DNA from: Weeksella massiliensis | GTDB taxonomy: Bacteria > Bacteroidota > Bacteroidia > Flavobacteriales > Weeksellaceae | Assembly (NCBI GenBank): GCA_000751595.1 | Contig: CCMH01000003.1 | Location: forward strand, 1 to 64,000 | Length of the DNA: 64,000 nt | Direction of reading: 5' to 3' | Shown here: one piece after another, positions 7,579 to 15,267 of the stretch | How the letters are laid out: the number at the start of each line of letters is the position of its first letter | Position numbering within the stretch: position 1 is the stretch's first letter | Position numbers and translations under genes: made by a program | The notes under the pieces: model-generated | What the model saw: the letters and a program-made list of their open reading frames with translations, nothing else | Told to the model about the DNA's origin: nothing | Database searches by the model: none

Positions 7579-9152
7579 TCTTTTGGCAGTTCAATTTTAG
7601 ACAAGTTCTCCGCAATAATCGTATTCAGTTCCGCTTCTCTGGCTAATTGTTCTTCCAAAGTGGTTTTCAACGAAGTAAAACGCTCTACAAAGTTGAAATC
7701 ATCTTCTTCGTCTGGTAAACCTACATAACGCCCAGGCGTCAATACATAATCCAATTCTCGCACTTTGTCTAACGTTACGGAAGCGCAGAAGCCTGGGATG
7801 TCTTTGTAACCACCCCGGTCTTCGACCACCCCTCCAGAAGAGGGGAATGCATTACGCCAATTGTGGTAGGTAGAAGCAATTAAATCAATATCATCTTTGC
7901 TCAACTCACGGTTTCTACGGTTGATCAAATGCCCGAGATTACGCGCATCGATAAACAAGATTTCGTTTTCGGTGTTACGAAATTTTGGATTCGGTACTTT
8001 CTTACGGCGCATAAACCATAAGGCCGCAGGAATTTGCGTATTCAGGAACAATTTTGCTGGTAAGTTCACAATACAGTCGATTAATCCTTCTTCGATCAAA
8101 TTTTTACGGATTTCGCCTTCGCCCGACGTTTTAGACGTCAACGCTCCTTTTGCCAATACCACACCTGCTTGTCCTGTGGGTGCTAAGTGGTGAATAAAAT
8201 GTTGCAACCAAGCAAAGTTGGCATTGCCTACGGGAGGAGTACCAAACTGCCAACGCGCATCGTTACGCAATAAATCGCCCGACCAATCGCTCACGTTAAA
8301 CGGAGGATTGGCAATGATATAATCGGCTTTTAAATCTTTATGTACATCGTTTAAGAACGAACCTTCCGAATTCCATTTTACACCTGTAGAATCAATCCCA
8401 CGAATGGCTAAGTTCATTTTTGCCAAACGCCAAGTGGTTTGGTTGGACTCTTGTCCGAAAATCGAGATATCATCAATACGACCTTGACGTTCCGTTACAA
8501 ATTTCTCCGACTGCACAAACATACCTCCCGAACCACAACAAGGATCAAATACACGACCTTTGTGCGGTTCTAACATTTCCACCAATAATTCTACAACCGA
8601 ACGTGGCGTATAGAATTGTCCGCCTTTTTGTCCTTCTGCCAAAGCAAACTGACCTAGGAAATATTCGAACACGTGCCCTAAAACATCGGCAGAACGTTCT
8701 TTTGTTTCTCCAAAATTGATGTTTCCAATTAAGTCAATTAGATCACCTAAACTGGTAGGATCCAAATTTTGTTTGGCATATACTTTTGGTAAAATTCCTT
8801 TCAATTGTGGATTTTCAGCCTCGATAGCATCCATTCCATCATCCACTATTTTACCAATCGTTGGTTGCTTTGCAGAATTTTGTAAGAACGACCAACGCGC
8901 TGATGGTGGAACGAAAAACACATTTTCTGCTGTGTACTCTTCTCTATCCTCTGGATCGGCTCCTTGATCGATTTGTTCGGTTAATTCTGCATGCAATTTT
9001 TCAAATGCAATCGATATATATTTTAAGAATATTAAGCCGAGAACCACGTCTTTGTATTCTGCTGCGTTGATGTTTTTACGCAACTTATCTGCTGCTTTCC
9101 ACAAGGTTTTCTCTATCGTTTCTTGAACTTCTTCTTTTTTCTTTCTAGCCAT
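7575..9152 (-). CDS. hsdM: Type I restriction-modification DNA methyltransferase subunit (HsdM)
   Basis: N6-adenine methyltransferase subunit that works with HsdS to protect host DNA and with HsdR to restrict. It has the HsdM N-terminal helical domain (LWKAADKLRKNI), the AdoMet motif FDPCCGSGGMF and the catalytic NPPF motif (ANPPFNVSDW). At 525 residues its length is normal. It contains an in-frame insertion of 15 residues (434-448) encoded by a GC-rich hairpin repeat, just before the conserved DIPGFC segment. It is the first hsd gene of the operon. Confidence 0.96.
   Translation of the reverse strand: MARKKKEEVQETIEKTLWKAADKLRKNINAAEYKDVVLGLIFLKYISIAFEKLHAELTEQIDQGADPEDREEYTAENVFFVPPSARWSFLQNSAKQPTIGKIVDDGMDAIEAENPQLKGILPKVYAKQNLDPTSLGDLIDLIGNINFGETKERSADVLGHVFEYFLGQFALAEGQKGGQFYTPRSVVELLVEMLEPHKGRVFDPCCGSGGMFVQSEKFVTERQGRIDDISIFGQESNQTTWRLAKMNLAIRGIDSTGVKWNSEGSFLNDVHKDLKADYIIANPPFNVSDWSGDLLRNDARWQFGTPPVGNANFAWLQHFIHHLAPTGQAGVVLAKGALTSKTSGEGEIRKNLIEEGLIDCIVNLPAKLFLNTQIPAALWFMRRKKVPNPKFRNTENEILFIDARNLGHLINRRNRELSKDDIDLIASTYHNWRNAFPSSGGVVEDRGGYKDIPGFCASVTLDKVRELDYVLTPGRYVGLPDEEDDFNFVERFTSLKTTLEEQLAREAELNTIIAENLSKIELPKE
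7809..7853 (-). repeat. Double-hairpin repeat embedded in hsdM
   Basis: On the coding strand it reads CCCCTCTTCTGGAGGGG, then a GGTCGAAGACC stem and a GGGGTGG end. This is the same architecture as the two long copies in hsdR. It adds 45 bp (15 codons), keeps the frame and has no stop. No DUF559 code accompanies this copy, so it looks like a solo repeat. Confidence 0.8.
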
Positions 9153-9156
9153 TATC

Positions 9157-9288
9157 CTACTTAATATTTAGTATATGAAATTTCTTTTTTTGTTCGTTAA
9201 ATTCCAGAGAAACCCAAATGTTTTCTCCGATTGCTAAATTATGTATTTCAATAGATTTTGGATGTACTGTTACTTCTTTTCCATCCAT
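9157..9288 (-). CDS. Small ORF upstream of hsdM (43 residues), unrecognised
   Basis: An ATG-started ORF beginning MDGKEVTVHPKSIEIHNLA and ending 4 bp before the hsdM start. It begins 3 bp after the stop of the ORF remnant upstream, so the spacing is operon-like. The composition is protein-like (alternating hydrophobic and charged residues, VSLEFNEQKK). No family is recognised. It could be a small accessory protein or the last piece of a decayed gene. Confidence 0.45.
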   Translation of the reverse strand: MDGKEVTVHPKSIEIHNLAIGENIWVSLEFNEQKKKFHILNIK

Positions 9289-9291
9289 ACT

Positions 9292-9504
9292 TTAATCGTT
9301 CCCCCAATTGGCTGCATTTATCGATTGAAATATAGCTTCAATAAAAACTTCTTCTGTTGTTAGATGCTCTTTTTTCTTCCACCAGAATTGGTCAACCTCT
9401 TTATCTTGGCTGTTCTTGATTAATTCTCCAAAATAACATAAAATTTCGAGTAGTCCCAATACTTTTGTAAAGATAAGCAGAGGTGTTTGTAGGAGGATAA
9501 AATA
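9292..9504 (-). pseudogene. Remnant of an unrecognised gene upstream of hsdM
   Basis: An open frame of 70 codons with coding-like composition (VLGLLEILCYFGELI, VDQFWWKKKEHLTTEE, FQSINAANWGND) that ends just before the 43-codon ORF. It has no ATG in frame, only a possible TTG, and a stop cuts it off upstream. It looks like the 3' part of a gene whose 5' part was lost when the restriction locus was inserted or rearranged. The family is unknown. Confidence 0.4.
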
Positions 9505-9577
9505 TTAGACGGTTCAACACACCTCAACCTCTAATCGAAACTTTTTCCTTGCCGAATTTTGCCGACTTTGACCACTT

Positions 9578-9632
9578 TTCTATATCCCTTCTATATCGGT
9601 TCTATATCCCGGCTATATCCTTTCTATATCCT
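9578..9632. repeat. Five-unit 11-bp tandem repeat
   Basis: Five adjacent 11-bp units of the form TTCTATATCCC, with two-base variations at the ends (CGG, GGC, CCT). The repeat falls in the gene-poor gap between the restriction locus and the GDPD gene. The 11-bp period is close to one helical turn. The rest of the 9505-9754 gap shows no gene. Confidence 0.8.
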
Positions 9633-9754
9633 TTCTTCGGTGCTTGTTCGTATCTCCTTCGGTGTTCCTATATCCAAACGATTAAATAAAAAAATCCTAC
9701 TCAGTTCAACACCAAGTAGAATTTTTATACTGACAAAGCTTAGGAAAACAGCGT

Positions 9755-10516
9755 TTATTGTATCAACTTTTGTAAAAGTTCTGGTTGATCTGTTGTGATA
9801 TAATCTATATTTTGATTCAATAGCTTTTGCATATCTTTTTCTTTATTGACAGTCCAGGCATTTACGATTAAACCTAAATTTTGAGCTTCTTTGATCCAGG
9901 TAGGATTTTTTTCGAATAAAGAGAAATGATAATCAATCCCCGTAAAACCTAATTGTTTTATTTCGGTAGGAGTTAAATCGCCTTTGAGATAAGAAACATG
10001 ACTTTTCGGATTATGCTTCAATAATTGTTCGCAAATATATTTACTAAAAGAAATATATTCTACCTGATCTTCTACCCCTAATTTTTTCACCAATGCTAAA
10101 GTTGCTAAAACAACTCGATTTTCATTTTCTTCTGTTTTATGAGGTTTTATTTCATAAATCATTTTCAGGTTTGGATACTTTTTTCCCTCAGTTAAATATT
10201 GCTCAACGGTGGGAATTGTTTCGCCATTTTTTAGGCTTAGTTTTTCTATCATACTGTACGGATTGCTTTCTATATCCACCCCTTGAATATCCGCATCATG
10301 ATGAACGACCAATACCCCATCACTTGTAATATAAACATCAAACTCACTTCCGTAAGCTTTTATGGTATTGGACATTTTTAGGGATTGAATAGAGTTTTGT
10401 GCATTATTTGGAGTGTTCCAATAACCACGATGTGCAATCACTTTTGTTTGAGCATTGAGCATAGTTGTAAGAATGAAAAAGCCTAACAAAAATGCATTTT
10501 TTATATTATTTTTCAT
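9755..10516 (-). CDS. Secreted glycerophosphodiester phosphodiesterase
   Basis: Hydrolyses glycerophosphodiesters to glycerol-3-phosphate and an alcohol. The N-terminus is a Sec signal peptide (about 22 residues, ending LNAQ), so it acts in the periplasm. GDPD motifs are clear: IAHRGYWNTPNN, EFDVYITSDGVLVVHHD (metal ligands and catalytic His) and YEIKPH, with WTVN and DYITTDQPE near the C-terminus. Its length of 253 fits a single-domain GDPD. It stands alone on the minus strand between eroded DNA on both sides. Confidence 0.93.
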   Translation of the reverse strand: MKNNIKNAFLLGFFILTTMLNAQTKVIAHRGYWNTPNNAQNSIQSLKMSNTIKAYGSEFDVYITSDGVLVVHHDADIQGVDIESNPYSMIEKLSLKNGETIPTVEQYLTEGKKYPNLKMIYEIKPHKTEENENRVVLATLALVKKLGVEDQVEYISFSKYICEQLLKHNPKSHVSYLKGDLTPTEIKQLGFTGIDYHFSLFEKNPTWIKEAQNLGLIVNAWTVNKEKDMQKLLNQNIDYITTDQPELLQKLIQ

Positions 10517-10532
10517 ATTAAAAGAGTATTGA

Positions 10533-10658
10533 TTAAAAAGAATATCTTAAACCGATTTGTATTTGATATGGATTTCCAGAATAACTTGTTGTCCCTGTAT
10601 TGGTATTTACATTATACACAAATTCTTGTTTTTTAGGACGCTCAAATATAGTTTCGAC
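10533..10658 (-). pseudogene. C-terminal fragment of a TonB-dependent receptor-like protein
   Basis: An open frame reading FERPKKQEFVYNVNT and ending NPYQIQIGLRYSF before a stop. The last strand with a terminal Phe is typical of an outer-membrane beta-barrel. Only about 42 codons remain and a stop precedes them, so the gene is a relic. It sits 16 bp upstream of the GDPD start; the original receptor may have been replaced during rearrangement. Confidence 0.6.
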
Positions 10659-10705
10659 TCATAAACTGAGTGTTACGAGAGATTAATGTTTTGGTTATAA
10701 AAACG

Positions 10706-11029
10706 TTAAGCAATAAAAAAAGAAAAATCATACAACAAATATTCGTTTGTTCGTTCTCCGTCTAATTTCAGGAGAAAAACTTGTTTGTTTTCGACTTCTT
10801 CACGGAGCAAAAATGTCCTCGAAATATAATGATAAGCATCTAAAACTTTATAGTTTTTATTATTGACCACGGTATCTCCTTTGGTGTAATACGCATCTCT
10901 AAAACAATCGTTGAGATAGCAACTAATCAATTGCCATTCGTTCTGATTGTCTAATAGATTTGTGTAGGATTGCGCTAATAAAAAGCCCGAAATGAAAGAG
11001 AAAAGGAAAAAAAATCGAATGGTTTTCAT
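10706..11029 (-). pseudogene. Truncated secreted protein of a flavobacterial T9SS-type family
   Basis: ATG at 11029 gives a signal peptide (MKTIRFFFLFSFISG, cleavage near LLAQ). It is followed by NEWQLISCYLNDCF, a YYTKGDTVVNNKNYKVLD segment and FLLREEVENKQVFLL. This resembles the N-terminal module of secreted flavobacterial proteins that normally continue to a C-terminal sorting domain. Here the frame stops right after LLYDFSF, so the protein lacks its C-terminal half. It may still be expressed as a short secreted protein, but truncation is the simpler reading. Confidence 0.5.
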
Positions 11030-11229
11030 AGACAACAAATTAGAAGTAAGGACTAGATTTATGATAAAATTAAACTAGGGTAAATTTTTCAGAAATTCAA
11101 GAAAAAAATTGTTTTGAATTTTCCTACCGAAAATCGACACTTTCGGAGCATTAATGAAAGATTTTTGAGGATAAGACAATCAAACCCAAGCGATTTATTT
11201 AACAAATTTTAGCATGTTTCTGTGGTTTA

Positions 11230-11241
11230 TCCTACCGAAAT
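11230..11241. repeat. Example of a recurrent 12-bp motif TCCTACCGAAAT
   Basis: The exact 12-mer or its complement occurs at 11230-11241, 14387-14398, 15150-15161, 31260-31271, 36201-36212, 39179-39190 and 55660-55671. The shorter TCCTACCGAA also occurs at 11121 and 54394. Copies are found in both orientations, inside genes and between them. A 12-mer is not expected even once in 64 kb of random sequence. Function unknown. Confidence 0.75.
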
Positions 11242-11267
11242 CTTCTGCGTTTCCCATATTATTTGAT

Positions 11268-11275
11268 TACTTTTG
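11268..11275 (+). promoter_or_regulatory. Likely -7 box for the DUF6263 lipoprotein gene
   Basis: TACTTTTG fits the Bacteroidota -7 consensus TAnnTTTG and lies 29 bp before the ATG at 11305. No clear -33 TTG is seen. The interval 11030-11267 holds no gene; it contains two copies of the TCCTACCGAA motif. Confidence 0.5.
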
Positions 11276-11304
11276 ACATTAAAATAGCAATCAATAAAAA
11301 TTTT

Positions 11305-12417
11305 ATGAAAAGATTCTTCATCACAACAGCAATTTTAGGGCTAAGCTTTTTTTCTTGTAAAAAGGAGTCGACAAAAGACGACCTTAAAGTTGTAGGAAAA
11401 GATGCCAATGGAAACGAATTGGTGGTAACGGAAAAAGGAGATACGATTCCTAAACCAATCGAAGATAGTTTGGCACAAACCGATGTAGAAAATTCGGTAG
11501 AAAATGTTGCGCTCATAAAGAATGAAGATGATCGTTACGATTTTAAATATAACTTAGAAAAAGGAAAAACATATCCGATAAACCTGACTGTTCTTACGAC
11601 CAGAAATGTGAGCGACGGAACGCAAAGCCTAAAACTATCGAACGAAAGCAGAAAGAAAATCGATTATACGGTACAAGATTATCAGAACGGGACGTATACT
11701 TTGAAAGTTACTTTTCGTCAATATTCTGAAAAATTAACCGATCCTACCGGAAAAGTTTTTTCATTCGATACCAGTAAAAGCAAACCAAGCGACCAAATGA
11801 CCGGAATGTCTTGGCAAGTGTACAAATCGATTATCGGGAAAAGTTATACCATGAAAATGAATAATCGTGGAAAAGTAATTTCGGTAGATGGATTGGGGGC
11901 TATTCGTTCTGGAATAGAATCGTCGATGAAGAGTTCGCTTTCGGCCGAAGAACAAAAAGCTTTGGGCGAAATGCTAAAAGTTTCTTTGAGTGAAGAAGCA
12001 ATAAAAATGCAATTCCAAGAAACGATGAATGTTTATCCTGACAAAAAACTAAAAGTAAAAGAAAGTTGGTCGGATGAAAATAAAGTAAACGAAGGACCGC
12101 TAAAAGGAACTTCTAAAATTACCAGAACTTTGGAAAATGTCGACGAAACGGCTACCAAAATTGCGGTAAATGGGACCCAAAAAGTAAGTGGAACCGAAAC
12201 CCAAAAAATGCCTACACCCGACAAAAAAGAACAATCGGTAACCTTGTCTATGAACGATCAATCGACTATTTCGGGGAATATTTATTTGGATACTTCTTCT
12301 GGTTGGATTAAAAAAGTAGATATCAGTCAGAAAAAAACCGTTAAAGAAACCATTGAAAGTCAAGGACAGAAACAAACACGTACCGAAAACACAACTGTAC
12401 AAACCCTTGTAAACTAA
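11305..12417 (+). CDS. DUF6263-family lipoprotein
   Basis: The ATG at 11305 is preferred because it opens a lipoprotein signal (MKRFFITTAILGLSFFSC, lipobox ending at Cys); a longer frame from 11263 would overlap the promoter. The mature part (about 350 residues) is rich in beta-strand pattern and Thr/Lys, matching the uncharacterised DUF6263 family common in Flavobacteriia. It probably sits in the outer membrane or periplasm. It is followed 4 bp later by the DUF4834 gene, so the run 11305-16572 is likely one operon. Specific function unknown. Confidence 0.8.
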   Translation: MKRFFITTAILGLSFFSCKKESTKDDLKVVGKDANGNELVVTEKGDTIPKPIEDSLAQTDVENSVENVALIKNEDDRYDFKYNLEKGKTYPINLTVLTTRNVSDGTQSLKLSNESRKKIDYTVQDYQNGTYTLKVTFRQYSEKLTDPTGKVFSFDTSKSKPSDQMTGMSWQVYKSIIGKSYTMKMNNRGKVISVDGLGAIRSGIESSMKSSLSAEEQKALGEMLKVSLSEEAIKMQFQETMNVYPDKKLKVKESWSDENKVNEGPLKGTSKITRTLENVDETATKIAVNGTQKVSGTETQKMPTPDKKEQSVTLSMNDQSTISGNIYLDTSSGWIKKVDISQKKTVKETIESQGQKQTRTENTTVQTLVN

Positions 12418-12421
12418 TTCT

Positions 12422-12652
12422 ATGAAATATATTCTTGTCGCCATTTTATTGGTTATTATTGGCCTATTTTTTCTACGGATTATCAGAACTTTTCTTGTAG
12501 CAAAAAAAGTTTTCAAAGATGCTTTAGGACAACAAAATCAGCACCATAGATCCTCAAATCAAACCCAACAACCAGTTTCCGACAAACCAAAATTCAATAT
12601 CGAAGCGGAAACTATAGATTATGAAATTATAGACGATAAGGATGAAAAATAA
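12422..12652 (+). CDS. DUF4834-family small membrane protein
   Basis: A 76-residue protein with one N-terminal membrane helix (about 3-24), a basic patch (FLVAKKVFKDA), a Gln/Asn/His-rich linker and an acidic tail ending DYEIIDDKDEK. This is the layout of the flavobacterial DUF4834 family. Its last codons overlap the YfhO start by 11 bp, as often seen in this gene pair. Function unknown. Confidence 0.85.
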   Translation: MKYILVAILLVIIGLFFLRIIRTFLVAKKVFKDALGQQNQHHRSSNQTQQPVSDKPKFNIEAETIDYEIIDDKDEK

Positions 12653-15266
12653 AAATCTTTTATTTTCGCTACTTGCCTTGGTATTCTTTGCTTTGGTAGC
12701 GGTAATTTATTGTGCGCCTGTATTTTCGGGTAAAGCATTGGTGCAACCCGACATTATCAATTATTTGGGAAGTGCGAATGAAATGTTAGATTATCAAGCC
12801 AAAACGGGCGAACCTGTTTATTGGTCGGATGCTATGTTTGGCGGAATGCCAACTTATCAAACCGGAACCTATTTCGAAGGTGATCTCATCAAAACCATCG
12901 ATCGGATAATTCGTTTCTTACCAAGACCTGCGGATTATATTTTCTTATTATTTACCGGTTTTTTCATTTTAGGAATCACCCTTTTCCGAAATTGGAAATA
13001 TGCTTTAGCTGGCTCTATTTTCTTTGCCGTAGGTGCATATTATTTCATTATTATTGCCGCAGGCCACAATGCAAAAGTGCATACAATTGCTTATTTCGCG
13101 CCGTTGGTTGCGGGTATTTTATTGGTTTATCGAAAAAAATATATAGCTGGTTTTCTACTGACTACCCTTTTTATGGCGTTAGAATTACAAGCCAATCACA
13201 TACAAATGACTTTTTATTTGTTTTTGGTAATGTTGATTTTCGCCATCATTCAAGCGGTGGATAGTTATCAGAAAAAAGAAATCCCTCATTTCCTGAAATC
13301 CTCTGCTCTTGTCGTTGCAGCGACGGTTTTAGCTTTAGGAATCAATGCGCCACGTTTGCTTTCTACCTACGAATACTCGAAGGAAACCACGAGAGGAAAA
13401 TCGGACATGACACTTTTGCGCAATAACGAAGGCGGATTAGAGAAAGATTATATCACTCAATGGAGTTACGGAAAGTTAGAAACTCTCAATTTATTTGTGC
13501 CTAATTTCTATGGAGGTGCTTCATCTGGCGGAGAAGAACAATTGAAAAATTATCTTCAGACGCTTCAAAATATGCACTATTCAATTGGTGAAGACGAGTT
13601 CAATCAACAAGCTTTTCAGATGTTGGCAAGTCAATCTCGAAGTCCATATTGGGGCGAGCAACCTGGCACTTCTGGCCCAGCTTATCAAGGAGCCGTTGTG
13701 GTATTTTTATTTATTTTAGGCTTGTTTTTGGTCAGAGGAAAATGGGCAAAATACAAATGGTGGCTTCTTTCTGCCACGCTCTTGAGTATTGTTTTAGCTT
13801 GGGGGAAAAACTTTGCGTTACTTACTGATTTGTTCATCGATTATTTCCCGATGTACGATAAATTCAGAGCGGTATCATCTATCCTTGTCATGGCAGAATT
13901 TACGATGCCACTTTTAGCGATGATTACTCTTTATATCTTTTTTCAGGAAGCTGAGAAAGATCAAACCAAAATATTACAAATAGTAGGCGGAAGTGTTTTG
14001 CTTTTCTTATTGATTTTATATGTTCTTGGTCCAACGATTTTCTCGTTTACCAGTAGTTTTGATGAGCTAATTAATCAACAATTTATTGGCATTGTTCAAC
14101 AATACAATCCACAAGCTTTAGGCATTTGGGATAGTCATCTGAATGAGTTGAAAGCTGCCTTGGTAGAAGATCGTGTAGCGCTTTTCAAAGCCGACACCTT
14201 GAGAACTTTGCTCTATGTTTTGGCTACACTTTTAGTGCTTTTTGCTTATCAATATCAACTCCTGAAAAACAAAACTATTGCAGTTTTGGTGATCGCTTGT
14301 TTGGCTTTGGTAGATGGACTTTTGGTGAATAAACGCTATTTGAACGAGGATAATTTTATATCAAAACAATTTGTCGAAAATCCTTTTCCTACCGAAATGT
14401 CTCCTCGTTTGGAATCCGAAGCAAACCTCAATAATAATGTGATGCGAATTGCTTATCAAGTACCGATTAATCATACTTTGAAGCAAATTTCCGAAAAAGA
14501 TAAAACGCATTACCGTGTGTATAATGAAACTTTAGGAACGTTTAATGAAGCAACCACCTCATATTTTACCAATTCGATTGGAGGTTATCATGCTGCGAAA
14601 TTAGGTCGATATCAAGATATTATTGATATTTATTTATCATCGGATCCTGAGAAAATGAAAGCGCACGGAATTACGGATAATTCAGGAAAAGTGAATGTTT
14701 TCAATATGTTGAACACGAAATATCTTATTTTCGGCAACGTACAACAACATGAAATCAATCAGAATCCACAAGCTTTGGGTAATGCTTGGTTAACGGCCGA
14801 CATCAAATGGGCAAACAATGCTAATGAAGAAATTTTAGCGATTCAGCATACCAACCCCAAAACGACTACGATTCTCAACAAAGATAAATCGAATGCCACT
14901 TTGCCTGCGTTTACCGCTGACACCACAGCGCACATAAAACTCACGCATTATAATCCGGCAAAATTAACCTACGAAGCAACGACCAAAACGCCACAATTAG
15001 CGGTGTTTTCTGAGATATATTATCCGCACGGTTGGAAGGCACTTGTAGATGGAAAAGAAGTCGAAATTCATAAAGCAAACTACTTTTTACGTGCGTTGCC
15101 TTTGGAAGCTGGACAACATACAATTGAATTTATTTTCGAACCAAAAGTTATTTCGGTAGGATTTATTGTCTCGATAATCGCTTGGGTTATCTTTTTAGTA
15201 GCGATTGGTTTTGGTGTAAAGAAATTGTACGTCCGAAAAAAAACAGTAGAACCGACGCAAGTATAA
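12642..15266 (+). CDS. YfhO-family multispanning membrane protein
   Basis: An 874-residue membrane protein with about a dozen helices in the first ~560 residues and a large non-membrane domain, then a last helix near 845-865 and a basic tail. The family is related to GT-C glycosyltransferases and is implicated in decorating cell-envelope polymers. The conserved early loop (YWSDAMFGGMPTYQ) is typical. A glycosyltransferase gene begins 1 bp after its stop, supporting an envelope-glycan role (inference). Confidence 0.88.
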   Translation: MKNKNLLFSLLALVFFALVAVIYCAPVFSGKALVQPDIINYLGSANEMLDYQAKTGEPVYWSDAMFGGMPTYQTGTYFEGDLIKTIDRIIRFLPRPADYIFLLFTGFFILGITLFRNWKYALAGSIFFAVGAYYFIIIAAGHNAKVHTIAYFAPLVAGILLVYRKKYIAGFLLTTLFMALELQANHIQMTFYLFLVMLIFAIIQAVDSYQKKEIPHFLKSSALVVAATVLALGINAPRLLSTYEYSKETTRGKSDMTLLRNNEGGLEKDYITQWSYGKLETLNLFVPNFYGGASSGGEEQLKNYLQTLQNMHYSIGEDEFNQQAFQMLASQSRSPYWGEQPGTSGPAYQGAVVVFLFILGLFLVRGKWAKYKWWLLSATLLSIVLAWGKNFALLTDLFIDYFPMYDKFRAVSSILVMAEFTMPLLAMITLYIFFQEAEKDQTKILQIVGGSVLLFLLILYVLGPTIFSFTSSFDELINQQFIGIVQQYNPQALGIWDSHLNELKAALVEDRVALFKADTLRTLLYVLATLLVLFAYQYQLLKNKTIAVLVIACLALVDGLLVNKRYLNEDNFISKQFVENPFPTEMSPRLESEANLNNNVMRIAYQVPINHTLKQISEKDKTHYRVYNETLGTFNEATTSYFTNSIGGYHAAKLGRYQDIIDIYLSSDPEKMKAHGITDNSGKVNVFNMLNTKYLIFGNVQQHEINQNPQALGNAWLTADIKWANNANEEILAIQHTNPKTTTILNKDKSNATLPAFTADTTAHIKLTHYNPAKLTYEATTKTPQLAVFSEIYYPHGWKALVDGKEVEIHKANYFLRALPLEAGQHTIEFIFEPKVISVGFIVSIIAWVIFLVAIGFGVKKLYVRKKTVEPTQV

Positions 15267-15267
15267 A

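Noticed and set aside
9559-9798. A 79-codon plus-strand frame over the tandem repeat
   Set aside because: Its repeated YPFYI pattern comes from translating the 11-bp repeat, and it runs into the GDPD gene on the other strand.
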